Origin: Rhodococcus sp. BP22
Lineage (GTDB): Bacteria; Actinomycetota; Actinomycetes; Mycobacteriales; Mycobacteriaceae
Assembly: GCF_014281965.1 (NCBI RefSeq)
Contig: NZ_JACFTB010000002.1
Span: forward strand, 62,001 to 126,000
Reading direction: 5' to 3'
DNA: 64,000 nt
Position 1 is the first letter of the stretch; each line of letters begins with the position of its first letter. The notes beneath the pieces were generated by a model. It did no database searches, had not been told where the DNA came from, and worked only from the letters and a program-made list of their open reading frames with translations. The position numbers were made by a program, and so were the translations under genes. Below are positions 26,433 through 36,115 of this stretch, one piece after another.

Positions 26433-26471
26433 GTGGAAATACGTCGTGTAGGACGTATTTCCACTCACATG
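26426..26471. terminator. strong hairpin between GntR gene and fadB (GTGAGTGGAA type)
   Basis: Perfect 20-bp arms (26426-26445 and 26452-26471) with a 6-nt loop; the arm contains GTGAGTGGAAATACGTC. It serves both convergent genes. There is no U-tract on either side. Confidence 0.8.
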
Positions 26472-26475
26472 GCTG

Positions 26476-28632
26476 CTAGGAGCGGAGCGAGTCCGGCGCG
26501 GTGAACCGCTCGCCGTACTTCGCTGCAAGCTCGTCGGCGCGCGCGACGAAGCCCGCCTGACCACCCTTGTAGCCGACGACGTACTGGTGCACGCCGCCGG
26601 TCCAGGCTGGGTACCCGATGCCGAAGATGGACCCGATGTTGGCGTCGGCTGTGGAAGTCAGCACGCCTTCGTCGAAGCACTTCTGCGTCTCGAGTGCCTC
26701 GATGAACAGCATGCGCTCGATGAGATCCTCGAACGGAGCTTCCGAGGTTCCCGACTTGAACGCATCACGCAGTCCGGGCCACAGGCCGGTGCGCTTGCCG
26801 TCGGTGTACTCGTAGAAGCCTGCACCCTTGAGCTTGCTCGGACGCTCGAACTCGTCGACCATCTTGTTGATGACCGCACCGGCCGGATCCTCGGCAGGAG
26901 TTCCGCCGGCCGCGATCACCGAGTCCGCGGTTTCCTTGCGAATCTTCTGCATCAGCGTCAGCGTCAGCTCGTCCGAGAGCTGCAGCGGCGCTGCTGGGTA
27001 GCCCGCTTGCAGACCGGCCTGCTCGATGGATGCCGGCTCGACACCTTCGCCGAGCATGGCGATTGCCTCGTTGATGAACGTGCCGATGACGCGCGAGGTG
27101 AAGAACCCACGGCTGTCGTTGACGACGATCGGGGTCTTCTTGATGAGCTGGACCAGGTCGAATGCCTTCGCCAGAGCAGCGTCCGACGTCTTCTCACCGC
27201 GAATGATCTCCACGAGCGGCATCTTGTCGACGGGGCTGAAGAAGTGGATCCCGATGAAGTCTTCCTGGCGCTTGATTCCCTTCGCCAGGCTCGTGATCGG
27301 CAGCGTCGAGGTGTTCGAGCCGAGCAACGACGTCGGATCGACGAGGTCCTCGATCTCCTGGAATACCTTCTGCTTGAGCTCCTCGGACTCGAAGACTGCC
27401 TCGATGACGAGATCGGCGCCTTCGACGTCCTTGGCATCGGCGGTCGGGTGGATCCGAGCGAGCAGTGCGTCGGACTTCTCCTGGGTGGTCTTCCCACGCG
27501 AGAGCGCCTTGGCCTCGATGGCCTCGGAGTACGCCTTGCCCTTCTGCGCGGACTCGATGGCCACATCCTTGAGCACTACGTCGATGCCGGCCTTGGCGCA
27601 CACGTAGGCGATTCCGGCGCCCATCATGCCTGCACCGAGGACGGCGACCTTCGTGAACTTCGTCTTCTCGATGCCGTCCGGACGCGACTTGCCTGCGTTG
27701 ATCGCCTGAATGTCGAAGAAGAACGCCTGAATCATGTTCTTCGAGATCTGCCCGGTGACCAACTCGGTGAAGTACCGCGACTCGATCGTCGACGCGTTGT
27801 CGAAGTCGACCTGGGCGCCTTCGACTGCAGCGGCGAGGATTGCACGCGGCGCGGGCATCGGTGCGCCCTTGAGCTGCTTACGCAGGTTCGAGGGGAAAGC
27901 AGGCAGAACAGCGGCCATAGCCGGACTCGACGGTGTCCCACCGGGAATCTTGTAGCCCTTGACGTCCCAGGGAGCGACGCCGCCCTCCGGGTTGGCCTTG
28001 ATCCATGCCTTGGCTGCAGGCACGAGCGCGTCGATACTGTCGACGAGTTCGTGGACGAGACCGATCTCGAGCGCCTTGTCGGGACGGAATCGAGTGCCCT
28101 GGGCGAGGACCGTCATGAAGCCGGTCTGAATGCCGAGGAGGCGAGTGATGCGCGTGACGCCACCACCACCGGGGAGCAGGCCGAGCGAAACCTCGGGGAG
28201 GCCGAGCTGAACTCCGGACACGTTCGCCGCAATACGGTGATGCGTTGCGAGTGCGATTTCGAATCCGCCGCCGAGCGCCGCACCGTTGATGGCTGCGACG
28301 ACGGGCTTGCCGAGCTTCTCTATGCGTCGCAGCTGCGCTTTGAGGTTCTGGGCCTCGTCGAACACCTGCTGCGCGTCGTCGGGTCCGATCTTCATCATGT
28401 TCTTCAGGTCGCCACCGGCGAAGAAGGTCTTCTTCGCGGAGGTGATGACGACGCCCGTGATCGAGTCCTTTTCGGCTTCGAGACGGTCGATGGTGGCGGC
28501 CATCGAGTCCTTGTACAGCTGATTCATCGTGTTGGCGCCCTGATTGGGGTCGTCCATCGTGAGCACGACGATGCCGTCGGAGTCCTGCTCCCACTTGATC
28601 ATGTTGTCGTTGCTTGCTTCAGTGTTTGTCAT
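26476..28632 (-). CDS. fadB: fatty acid oxidation complex alpha subunit (enoyl-CoA hydratase / 3-hydroxyacyl-CoA dehydrogenase)
   Basis: 718 aa. N-terminal crotonase domain (GGDLKNMMKIG oxyanion loop; GGGFEIALATHHRIAANV), then the NAD domain of 3-hydroxyacyl-CoA dehydrogenase (VAVLGAGMMGAGIAYVCAKAG) and its C-terminal helical domain (FIGIHFFSPVDKMPLVEII). Does two steps of beta-oxidation. It lies 9 bp after fadA in one unit, as Rv0859-Rv0860 in M. tuberculosis. Confidence 0.95.
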   Translation of the reverse strand: MTNTEASNDNMIKWEQDSDGIVVLTMDDPNQGANTMNQLYKDSMAATIDRLEAEKDSITGVVITSAKKTFFAGGDLKNMMKIGPDDAQQVFDEAQNLKAQLRRIEKLGKPVVAAINGAALGGGFEIALATHHRIAANVSGVQLGLPEVSLGLLPGGGGVTRITRLLGIQTGFMTVLAQGTRFRPDKALEIGLVHELVDSIDALVPAAKAWIKANPEGGVAPWDVKGYKIPGGTPSSPAMAAVLPAFPSNLRKQLKGAPMPAPRAILAAAVEGAQVDFDNASTIESRYFTELVTGQISKNMIQAFFFDIQAINAGKSRPDGIEKTKFTKVAVLGAGMMGAGIAYVCAKAGIDVVLKDVAIESAQKGKAYSEAIEAKALSRGKTTQEKSDALLARIHPTADAKDVEGADLVIEAVFESEELKQKVFQEIEDLVDPTSLLGSNTSTLPITSLAKGIKRQEDFIGIHFFSPVDKMPLVEIIRGEKTSDAALAKAFDLVQLIKKTPIVVNDSRGFFTSRVIGTFINEAIAMLGEGVEPASIEQAGLQAGYPAAPLQLSDELTLTLMQKIRKETADSVIAAGGTPAEDPAGAVINKMVDEFERPSKLKGAGFYEYTDGKRTGLWPGLRDAFKSGTSEAPFEDLIERMLFIEALETQKCFDEGVLTSTADANIGSIFGIGYPAWTGGVHQYVVGYKGGQAGFVARADELAAKYGERFTAPDSLRS

Positions 28633-28641
28633 GTCTTCGCC

Positions 28642-29853
28642 TCAGACTCGCTCGATGATGGTGGCAACGCCCATGCCGCCGCCGATGCACAGGGTGATGA
28701 GTGCGTAACGGCCGCCGCGGCGCTCGAGCTCGTCGAGCACGGTTCCGGTGATCATGGCTCCGGTGGCGCCCAACGGGTGACCCATAGCGATGGCTCCACC
28801 GTTGACGTTGAGCTTCTCGTTCGGGATGTTCAGGTCCTTCTGGAACCGCAGCACGACCGAGGCGAACGCCTCGTTCAACTCGAAGAGATCGATGTCGTCG
28901 ACGGTCAAGCCTGCTGCCGCAAGAACCTTCTTCGATGCCGGGGTCGGGCCGGTGAGCATGATGGTGGTGTCGGCGCCGCTCGTCGCGGTTGCTACGACAC
29001 GCGCTCGCGGAACGAGATTCAGGTCTTTGCCTGCCTGCTCGCTGCCGACGAGGACGAGGGCTGCACCATCGACGATGCCGGAGCTGTTACCACCGGTGTG
29101 CACGTGATTGATCTTGTCGATCCAGTGGTACTTCTGCAGCGCGACGTCGTCGAATCCGCCCATGGCGGCAACTCCGGCGAACGCCGGGTTCAGCTTGCCG
29201 AGCGATTCGACGGTGCTGCCCGGACGCATGTGCTCGTCCTGATCGAGGATGAGCAGACCATTCTGATCGGTGACGGGCACGACCGACTTGGCGAAGTATC
29301 CACCCGACCATGCTGCTGCCGCGCGCTCCTGCGACTGCACTGCGTATGCGTCGACGTCTTCGCGAGTGAAGCCCTCGATCGTCGCGATCAGGTCGGCGCC
29401 GATCCCCTGCGGGGCGAAGTAGGTGTCGTAGTTGGTGGCCGGATCCATCGCCCACGCACCACCGTCGCTACCCATCGGAACACGAGACATCGATTCGACG
29501 CCGCCTGCGATCACGAGCTCATCCCAGCCGGAGCGCACCTTCTGTGCGGCCAGGTTGATTGCTTCGAGACCGGAAGCGCAAAACCGGTTGAGCTGGAATC
29601 CGCCTACGGTGTCCGGCATCTTCGCGGCGAGAACGGCGGTGCGGGCGATGTCCATACCCTGATCGCCTACCGGCGACACGACGCCCAAGATCAGGTCCGA
29701 GATGCGGTTCTCGTCCAGATCCGGGAATCGACGACGAAGTTCGTCGATCAGCCCGGTAACCAGCGAGAGCGGCTTCACGGAATGCAGCGAGCCGTTCTTC
29801 CCTTTACCGCGCGGGGTTCTGATGGCTTCGTAAATGAACGCCTCTGTAGTCAC
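28642..29853 (-). CDS. fadA: acetyl-CoA C-acyltransferase (thiolase)
   Basis: 403 aa. Thiolase motifs: nucleophile Cys in [32 protein letters not shown] with the catalytic His, and [12 protein letters not shown] with the second Cys. GTG 29853 has GGAAGGA 10 nt upstream and gives [18 protein letters not shown], the normal family start. It works with FadB as the beta-oxidation trifunctional complex. A KstR-like half site lies 92 bp upstream. Confidence 0.94.
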   Translation of the reverse strand: MTTEAFIYEAIRTPRGKGKNGSLHSVKPLSLVTGLIDELRRRFPDLDENRISDLILGVVSPVGDQGMDIARTAVLAAKMPDTVGGFQLNRFCASGLEAINLAAQKVRSGWDELVIAGGVESMSRVPMGSDGGAWAMDPATNYDTYFAPQGIGADLIATIEGFTREDVDAYAVQSQERAAAAWSGGYFAKSVVPVTDQNGLLILDQDEHMRPGSTVESLGKLNPAFAGVAAMGGFDDVALQKYHWIDKINHVHTGGNSSGIVDGAALVLVGSEQAGKDLNLVPRARVVATATSGADTTIMLTGPTPASKKVLAAAGLTVDDIDLFELNEAFASVVLRFQKDLNIPNEKLNVNGGAIAMGHPLGATGAMITGTVLDELERRGGRYALITLCIGGGMGVATIIERV

Positions 29854-29944
29854 AGCGTGCAGTTCCTTCCACGTACTGATTTCGGTGGCAGCGCCGGTCA
29901 GGACGCTGCAGGACACGAGGAATACACCTCGGCTGTGTACAGAC

Positions 29945-29958
29945 TAGAACGTGTTACC
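29945..29958. promoter_or_regulatory. degenerate KstR-like site upstream of fadA
   Basis: TAGAACGTGTTACC keeps all fixed positions of TnnAACnnGTTnnA except the last (C instead of A). The left half with its flank (ACTAGAACGTGTT) matches strong KstR sites. It lies 92 bp before the fadA GTG. One mismatch and the distance make this uncertain. Confidence 0.35.
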
Positions 29959-30086
29959 GCAAAAGCGACAGGACCTAAACGAGCATTGTCCGTGACCGAA
30001 CGGGCAGTTTGGGTTTCGAAGGTGCTGGGTAGACCTACAATCGACATAGCGGGGGGATATTTGTGGAAGATCAGGAGTTGATGTCC

Positions 30087-30320
30087 ATGGACACCCAGCA
30101 GCCCGTTGCTGTCGGCGCACATGTGAAGGTTCGCTACAGCTCCGACGCCGAGCTCTCGCGCGAGCACTGGCCAAAAGAGTCCGGCGTAGTCAAGGAAGAC
30201 TTCGGCGACCAACAAGCCTCGGTTTCCGACCGCGGCTGGGCTCTCGCTCGTCGGTATGCGGTCGCACTCGACGACGGACGCCTGGTCTTCGTGGATCCGG
30301 AAGATATCGAGCCGGCCTAG
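30087..30320 (+). CDS. conserved hypothetical protein, 77 aa
   Basis: Begins MDTQQPVAVGAHVKVRY and has two beta-rich segments (GVVKEDFGD and YAVALDDGRLVFVDPEDIEP) that look like a small SH3-like barrel. I chose ATG 30087 because AGGAG (30073-30077) is 9 nt upstream; starts at 30063 and 30081 are in frame. Divergent from fadA. Function unknown. Confidence 0.65.
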   Translation: MDTQQPVAVGAHVKVRYSSDAELSREHWPKESGVVKEDFGDQQASVSDRGWALARRYAVALDDGRLVFVDPEDIEPA

Positions 30321-30325
30321 CCGCT

Positions 30326-30361
30326 TGTTGTCGAGTGCACAACACGGCACTCGACAACAAC
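30326..30361. terminator. hairpin between the 77-aa gene and dnaX
   Basis: TTGTTGTCGAGTGC (30326-30339) and GCACTCGACAACAA (30348-30361) are perfect 14-bp arms with an 8-nt loop, placed between two convergent genes. Confidence 0.8.
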
Positions 30362-30395
30362 TTCGCCTGAGCAGATTTCTCCGCTACGAGCAGCG

Positions 30396-32669
30396 CTACT
30401 CCTTCAGAGGAGTTCCGCCCAGCTGGGTTTGAATCAACTCCAGTGCCACCGTATCCGGGTCGCGCCTGATCGATGGATCCGCAGGCTCTGCTGCCGCCTT
30501 CATGAGCTCTTCCTCATCCTCGGCAGTTTCCGGCGGTGGCGGACCTGTCGGCTCGGGGTCGTCAGGGTAATCCGGCGCTTCAGGTGGCGGAATGTCGTCG
30601 TACCCCGATCCATCCCCCGCCGAACCGAATGCGTCATCGGTCGTCCGCGCCGTCTTGCTGATCTGGCTAGGTCGTGAGAATTTCGTCGACGGGGCCTTTG
30701 GAGCCTCGGGAGCACCCTTCGATGCCGAGACCTCCTCAACCGGCGCGGTCGCACCCACGACGCAGGTCACGGCCCAGTCGACTCCGAAAACATCACGCAG
30801 TGCGTCTCGAATGACATCGGCGTTTCGCGGTTCCCCGAGCCTCTTGGCCAGCGGGGCCGAGTCGTGGCCGAGGGTGATCGAATCGACTTCGACGGCACGC
30901 ACCGACGCCCCGGACAGCATGACCTCGACCGTACGGCTGCGCTCGCGAACCTTGGTCCTGACCTCGGACCACACCGCACGTACCGCCGCCGCATCGGGTT
31001 GATTCGCCGCGACGGGAACCGGCGCGGGCTCAGGCTCGCTGACAACCGGGTCAATGACAACGGGCTCATTAACAACGGGCTCGCTGACGGCCGAAGGCTC
31101 GGGCTGCGATTCTGCCTCGTGCTCTTGCTCCGGCGGCGATACAAGAGCCGACTCGGGTACAGCACTCGGCTCGGGCTCGGGCTGTGGTTCCGGCTCGGGC
31201 TGTGGTTCCGGCTCGGGCTGCGGTTCCGGTTCCGGCTGTGGCTCCGGCGCAGGCACAGTCAGCGTGGGCGTGGGCGTGGGCGGGGGCGTGGCCGGGGGCG
31301 GGGGCGTGGCAGGAGCCGCGGCGGGCTCAGGTGTAGGCACGGCTGGCGCAGGCGCCTCTGTCACCGGCCGTTGCGAGGGGCGGACGAACTTCGACGGGGT
31401 GTCCTCCACCGGTGCCGCTGGTGCCACTGGCGCCGACGCCTCGATCCGCCTCGGGGCTGCATCTTCGACAACCGCAGCCCGATCGACCGCGGCCTGTTCA
31501 CCGGCGGGAAGGGTCACCTCGAGACGCCGTTCCAGGCGCTCGAGACGTTGCAGGACGGCAGATTCGGCGTCGGAAGCGGAGGGCAGAAGCATGCGCGCAC
31601 ACATCACCTCCAGGAGAAGTCGCGGTGCAGTGGCCCCACGCATCTCCCCCAATCCGGAGTGCACGATTTCCGCGTATCGCGCCAAGGTTGCCGATCCGAT
31701 GCGCGTGGACTCTTCGCGGAGTCGTTCGAGCACGTCGCCCGGCACATCGACCAGACCGCGTTCCCCGGCGTCGGGCACGGCGCGCATCAGGATGAGGTCG
31801 CGCAGCCGCTCTAGGAGGTCGGTGGCGAACCTGCGGGGGTCGTGACCGGCATCGACGACCTTGTCGATGGTGCCGAACAGGGAGCCACCGTCGCCGGCAG
31901 CGAGAGCGTCGACTGCCTCGTCGATCAGTGCGACATCGGTGACTCCGAGCAAGGACAGCGCCCGGGGGTACGTCACGCCGTCCGGACCTGCGCCCGCGAG
32001 GAGCTGATCCAACACGCTCAGCGAATCACGCGGCGATCCACCTCCTGCACGGATGACGAGCGGGAACACGGGATCCGCGACGATCGCGTTCTCCTGCGCA
32101 CAAATCTTTTCGAGCAGTCCGCGCATGGTCGACGGGGGCAGCAACCGGAACGGGTAATGGTGCGTGCGTGAGCGAATGGTCGGCAGCACCTTCTCCGGCT
32201 CGGTGGTGGCGAAGATGAAGACCAGATGCTCCGGCGGCTCCTCGACGACCTTGAGGAGCGCGTTGAAGCCCGCCGTGGTCACCATGTGAGCCTCATCGAT
32301 GATGAAGATGACGTAACGAGACTCGGCGGGTGCATACACCGCTTTGTCCCGAAGATCACGGGCATCGTCCACGCCGCCGTGACTCGCTGCGTCCATCTCT
32401 ACGACGTCGAAGTTGCCTGGTCCACCCGGCGCGAGCGCGACACAGGAATTACACACCCCACACGGTGTGGAGGTAGGGCCCTCGGCGCAGTTCAGCGAAC
32501 GCGCGAGGATGCGCGCCGACGACGTCTTGCCGCAGCCACGTGGGCCGGAGAAGAGGTAGGCGTGGTTGATTCGGTTGGAGTTGAGCGCCACACTCAAGGG
32601 CTCGGTGACGTGCTCCTGCCCGACAACCTCAGCGAACGTCGCAGGACGGTACTTCCGGTAGAGAGCCAC
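30396..32669 (-). CDS. dnaX: DNA polymerase III subunits gamma/tau
   Basis: 757 aa. Clamp-loader ATPase: Walker A GPRGCGKT (42-49), a zinc site of four Cys (61, 70, 73, 76), Walker B FIIDEAHM and sensor 1 FATTEPEK. Middle domain III ends near residue 370. A long Pro/Glu/Ala linker (about 400-550) contains tandem 18-bp DNA repeats. The tau-type C-terminus follows. No slippery frameshift site was seen, so a single product is likely. Corresponds to Rv3721c. Confidence 0.96.
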   Translation of the reverse strand: MALYRKYRPATFAEVVGQEHVTEPLSVALNSNRINHAYLFSGPRGCGKTSSARILARSLNCAEGPTSTPCGVCNSCVALAPGGPGNFDVVEMDAASHGGVDDARDLRDKAVYAPAESRYVIFIIDEAHMVTTAGFNALLKVVEEPPEHLVFIFATTEPEKVLPTIRSRTHHYPFRLLPPSTMRGLLEKICAQENAIVADPVFPLVIRAGGGSPRDSLSVLDQLLAGAGPDGVTYPRALSLLGVTDVALIDEAVDALAAGDGGSLFGTIDKVVDAGHDPRRFATDLLERLRDLILMRAVPDAGERGLVDVPGDVLERLREESTRIGSATLARYAEIVHSGLGEMRGATAPRLLLEVMCARMLLPSASDAESAVLQRLERLERRLEVTLPAGEQAAVDRAAVVEDAAPRRIEASAPVAPAAPVEDTPSKFVRPSQRPVTEAPAPAVPTPEPAAAPATPPPPATPPPTPTPTLTVPAPEPQPEPEPQPEPEPQPEPEPQPEPEPSAVPESALVSPPEQEHEAESQPEPSAVSEPVVNEPVVIDPVVSEPEPAPVPVAANQPDAAAVRAVWSEVRTKVRERSRTVEVMLSGASVRAVEVDSITLGHDSAPLAKRLGEPRNADVIRDALRDVFGVDWAVTCVVGATAPVEEVSASKGAPEAPKAPSTKFSRPSQISKTARTTDDAFGSAGDGSGYDDIPPPEAPDYPDDPEPTGPPPPETAEDEEELMKAAAEPADPSIRRDPDTVALELIQTQLGGTPLKE
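31175..31246 (-). repeat. four 18-bp tandem repeats inside dnaX (Pro-Glu linker)
   Basis: The unit GGCTCGGGCTGTGGTTCC (plus strand) occurs twice exactly (31175-31192, 31193-31210), then twice with small changes (to 31246). Read on the coding strand each unit gives the hexapeptide PEPQPE shifted in phase. A Pro/Thr-rich GC run follows at about 31267-31310. Copy number may vary between strains. Confidence 0.85.
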
Positions 32670-32723
32670 GCCGAAAGGGTACCGGCGAACGCCGACATCG
32701 GCGTCGATGGCCCAGTCTCGAGT

Positions 32724-34646
32724 TCACAACAGCGGCGCGACGACCATCCGGACATTCGAGATACCGATACTCCGCCTGGTCTGCAACCGTTCCGACCAGG
32801 CATGCAACGTACCGGAATCGAGGAGGATGTCACCGATCGCGTCCTTGACGATGCCCGTGCCCGCGGTAAGTACATCGACCGTCACCACAGTGCCGACCGC
32901 GATGGCTCCAGCGAGGGCATCGGCATCTCGGGCCGGGAGGTGATGAACGGCCTTCAAACGCGCGGCCAATCGGGCTACATCGACTTCGGCTGGAACACCT
33001 GTCACGAGGGCGCGCGCCAACTCACCGACATCGGTGCGATGCGGCGAGATCGGAACGATGCGCGCCTGTAGCGGTCGAGGTGCCACCCTGGCCACCTCTG
33101 TCGGTGCGAAGTCGCCGGTGAGCACTGGGGCGTAGCCCGCGGATCGCAACGCGGCGAGCACGCTGAGCGCCGGTATCGACGGGGCCAGGGCTGTGTCCGC
33201 GCACCTTTCGACCTCGAACAGTGCGCGCGTGTGAATCTCGGCGATGAGTGCGGCATCTCGAGACTCGATGCGCCCGGACACCCGGTCGACGGTGATTGCC
33301 CCGTGTCTGCGCACGACATCACGGATCAGGTATTCGAGTGACTGTGGCACTTCGGTCGATGCGGCTGCAGCCAGGGATACGAGCAGTTCTTCGCCGGAGC
33401 CACCTCGATCGAGCCAACCGCGGATGGACCGGTCGCTGAACCGCCAGGCCGACGCAGCGCCGCGCGATTCGCGGGTGGCCGATCCCGTGAGGAGCAGCGA
33501 AACACGTTCGCTCACAGGTCCGGACACCACGGCAGTGAGATCGGGCAACAACCGCACTACTGATTCGGCTCGGTGGACGAGCTGGTGCACAGCGGGTGCA
33601 ACTACCGTCCCGTCGACGGTAGTTCCCATGCTGCCGAGCAGTCGTGACAAGTCCGTCGGAGCACCGTCGACGATGATCCCGAGTGCGGATGCCTCGCGCC
33701 ACACGGCCGCGACATCACCGGGGTTCGCCTCGGCCACGAACCGGGGCAGCTTCCACACTGTGTAGTTCACAGCCGAGTCGATGTCGAGAAAACCACCGTC
33801 CGGGATCGAGTCGATCATGCGTCGACGAAGCACGGCCGTCGACGGATTCGGGGCGATCGGACCGAGTATCTGAGCCCGTTTGCCGTTCGCTTGCAAGGAA
33901 TTCGTCGCGGCACCCTCCGACCACCACCACGCTTCCACGATCTTCGTGTATTTCGTTGCCCGGTCCATCGATTGCCATTCGCCGTACTCGGTCGTGCATC
34001 GCAGTAGCGGAGCGCGAGGTTCGACGAGACGCAGCTCGCCTGCGAGACCGAGAACAAGTTCGACGTCGTCGACATCTGCGCCGACGCCCTTGGCAAGTGC
34101 CCGAACCTCGCGACTCCCCACTCCCCCTGCCCTGACCGCTTTCACAGAGCCTGCATCGACTTCCACGAGCACTGCTTCGACGAGGTCGCAGAACCCGGCC
34201 ACGGCAAGTTCCTGCGATTGCACATTCGCTGCCCCTCGCTCGACCATGACGGGCCGCGACACGTCGAGGAGTGCGTGCAGATTCAGACGTTCGAGGTTCT
34301 CGAGAATGGAGGTGTAACCCTCACCGACCGGTGAGCAGAGTCCGAGTTCGATCAGCGATCTCACGGCGCAATCTACATCTGACGTCGTGCAATCGACTCC
34401 CTCCGCGACCGCAATACCGAGGTCCGAACGCGAGATCGATTCGCTTCCAACGAGAATCACGAGCAGCGACAGGGCACCCACGTCGAGTTCACGTATGGCA
34501 GCATCCAACGATCGATCGCGCCGCAGAAGGTGGGCAAGTGCGGCATACGTGCGCGGTGGCGGATCGAGCGCCACGTCGGGACGCTTCTCGAGAAGGCGAG
34601 CCAGCGACGCCTCGTCGATACTCTCGAGCCAGTGCTCGTACGTCAC
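32724..34646 (-). CDS. helicase-associated domain protein (XPB/Ssl2-like N-terminal type)
   Basis: 640 aa. The last third (LEYLIRDVVRRHGAITVDRV, then IESRDAALIAEIHTRA and ALRSAGYAPVLTGD) is the helicase_C_3 / Ssl2-like domain. No Walker A or B motif is present, so it is not itself a helicase. M. tuberculosis Rv0862c is similar and lies near an XPB helicase gene, but no XPB gene is in this window. It overlaps the next gene by 4 bp (34643-34646). A role in DNA repair is likely but unproven. Confidence 0.72.
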   Translation of the reverse strand: MTYEHWLESIDEASLARLLEKRPDVALDPPPRTYAALAHLLRRDRSLDAAIRELDVGALSLLVILVGSESISRSDLGIAVAEGVDCTTSDVDCAVRSLIELGLCSPVGEGYTSILENLERLNLHALLDVSRPVMVERGAANVQSQELAVAGFCDLVEAVLVEVDAGSVKAVRAGGVGSREVRALAKGVGADVDDVELVLGLAGELRLVEPRAPLLRCTTEYGEWQSMDRATKYTKIVEAWWWSEGAATNSLQANGKRAQILGPIAPNPSTAVLRRRMIDSIPDGGFLDIDSAVNYTVWKLPRFVAEANPGDVAAVWREASALGIIVDGAPTDLSRLLGSMGTTVDGTVVAPAVHQLVHRAESVVRLLPDLTAVVSGPVSERVSLLLTGSATRESRGAASAWRFSDRSIRGWLDRGGSGEELLVSLAAAASTEVPQSLEYLIRDVVRRHGAITVDRVSGRIESRDAALIAEIHTRALFEVERCADTALAPSIPALSVLAALRSAGYAPVLTGDFAPTEVARVAPRPLQARIVPISPHRTDVGELARALVTGVPAEVDVARLAARLKAVHHLPARDADALAGAIAVGTVVTVDVLTAGTGIVKDAIGDILLDSGTLHAWSERLQTRRSIGISNVRMVVAPLL

Positions 34647-35218
34647 TTGTTCTTGGCTGCTGCCTTGGCTGCCTTCTTGAATTCACGGACTTCGAGGAGC
34701 GACTTCTCGTCGACGACATCGGCGATCGACCGCCGCGATCCCTCATCCCCGTACGCGCCCGCGGCCTTGCGCCACCCTTCTGGCGTCACTCCCATCTGCT
34801 TGCCCAGCAATGCGAGAAAGATACGGGCCTTCTGATCTCCGTACCCCGGCAAAGCCTTCAGCCGCTTCAGTACTTCGGGGCCGTCAGGACTGTCACGGCG
34901 CCAGATCTGATCCGGCTTACCGTCGTAGTTCTCGACGAGGTATTCCGCGAGTCCTTGGATACGTTTGGCCATCGAAGCCGGAAAGCGATGTACCGCAGGG
35001 GTTGTGGCGCACACGGCCGCAAACTCCTCCGGGTCGGCTGTCGCGATCGTCTCGACCTTCAGATCGCCCAGACGGTCGACGAGTTTCTTGGGACCGGCGA
35101 ATGCCGATTCCATCGGAACCTGCTGATCGAGAAGCATTCCGATCAGCAACGCGAAAGGGTCCTCGGCGAGCAGCGCATCGGCTTCTGGGTCGCCGACCAG
35201 GTGCAGAGTAGGTGACAT
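34643..35218 (-). CDS. HhH-GPD-type base excision DNA repair protein
   Basis: 191 aa. The motif LLIGMLLDQQVPMESAFAGP resembles the N-terminal part of HhH-GPD glycosylases. The helix-hairpin-helix reads LKRLKALPGYGDQKARIFLA; the usual catalytic Asp region is not clear. The tail is Lys/Ala-rich. It precedes the helicase-associated gene with a 4-bp overlap, so the two form one unit. Confidence 0.78.
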   Translation of the reverse strand: MSPTLHLVGDPEADALLAEDPFALLIGMLLDQQVPMESAFAGPKKLVDRLGDLKVETIATADPEEFAAVCATTPAVHRFPASMAKRIQGLAEYLVENYDGKPDQIWRRDSPDGPEVLKRLKALPGYGDQKARIFLALLGKQMGVTPEGWRKAAGAYGDEGSRRSIADVVDEKSLLEVREFKKAAKAAAKNK

Positions 35219-35297
35219 GACTCCGATCCTCCCACGCGGGTGGAAATTCCGTTATCGGGTTCCAGCTGCGATGTCCTGGCCGAACGGTGTGGCGCGA

Positions 35298-35951
35298 CTA
35301 TGTCTCGTCGGACCGAAATTCACCGGTGACGAGGAAGATGACCCGCTTGGCAACCTCGACAGTGTGATCGGAGAACCGTTCGTAGAAGCGGCCGAGCAAC
35401 GTGATGTCGACGGCAGCAGGAATGCCGTGCGGCCAGCCCGGTGCCGACGTCAGAGTGAACAAGCTCCGGTGGAGTTCGTCCATCGCTTCGTCCTTGGTCT
35501 GCAGCTCGGTTGCCAGTTCGGCGTCACGGGAAAGCAGAACCTTGCGCGTCGAATCTGCCTGTTCGACGGCGACGCGCCCCATCTCGGCGAACACACTCTC
35601 CACCTCGACCGGCAGTACGGGTGCAGGGTGCCTGCGTCGAGCGAGCTCGGCGATATGGATGGCAAGTCCACCCATGCGTTGGAGATCGGCAACTATGTGA
35701 AGTCCACTGACCATGATTCGCAGGTCCAGGGCAACAGGCGACTGCAATGCGAGGACTCCGAAGGCTTGGTGCTCCCAGTCGGCTGCAGCTCTGTCGATTG
35801 CTTCCCTGCCGGAGATGGTGTGTTCCGCGACGGCGAGATCCGCGGTCAGCAAGGCTCGAGTGGCCGACTCCATCGCAACTTCGGCAAGTCCGCACATCGA
35901 TGCAAGATCGGCTGCGAGGGAATCCAAGGTGACGTTGTACTGCTCACGCAT
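35298..35951 (-). CDS. phoU: phosphate signalling protein PhoU
   Basis: 217 aa, all-helical with two PhoU repeats (LASMCGLAEVAMESATRALL and FAEMGRVAVEQADSTRKVLL). It links the Pst phosphate transporter to the two-component sensor and inhibits signalling at high phosphate. It stands alone here, without pst genes. The 164-bp gap to ynfA shows no clear Pho box. Confidence 0.93.
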   Translation of the reverse strand: MREQYNVTLDSLAADLASMCGLAEVAMESATRALLTADLAVAEHTISGREAIDRAAADWEHQAFGVLALQSPVALDLRIMVSGLHIVADLQRMGGLAIHIAELARRRHPAPVLPVEVESVFAEMGRVAVEQADSTRKVLLSRDAELATELQTKDEAMDELHRSLFTLTSAPGWPHGIPAAVDITLLGRFYERFSDHTVEVAKRVIFLVTGEFRSDET

Positions 35952-36115
35952 GAGCTACCTACCTCCGTTGGGCTTACTCGATTGACCTCGATCGGTCACG
36001 ATCATCTGCCGCCGCCCCTCGCTGTGTACATACCGTCCCCCTGATACCCGAGTGTTGATGCTCCTACACTTAGGAAACCTATGGCACTTCGGTGAACATG
36101 TGGAATCGTGCACAC

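Noticed and set aside
26587-30081. Very long plus-strand open frame opposite fadB-fadA
   Set aside because: It is a GC-rich shadow of the fadB and fadA frames, with no family signature.
31267-31310. GC-rich GGCGTGGGCGTGGGCGG run as a regulatory element
   Set aside because: It is explained by the Pro/Thr codons of the dnaX linker.
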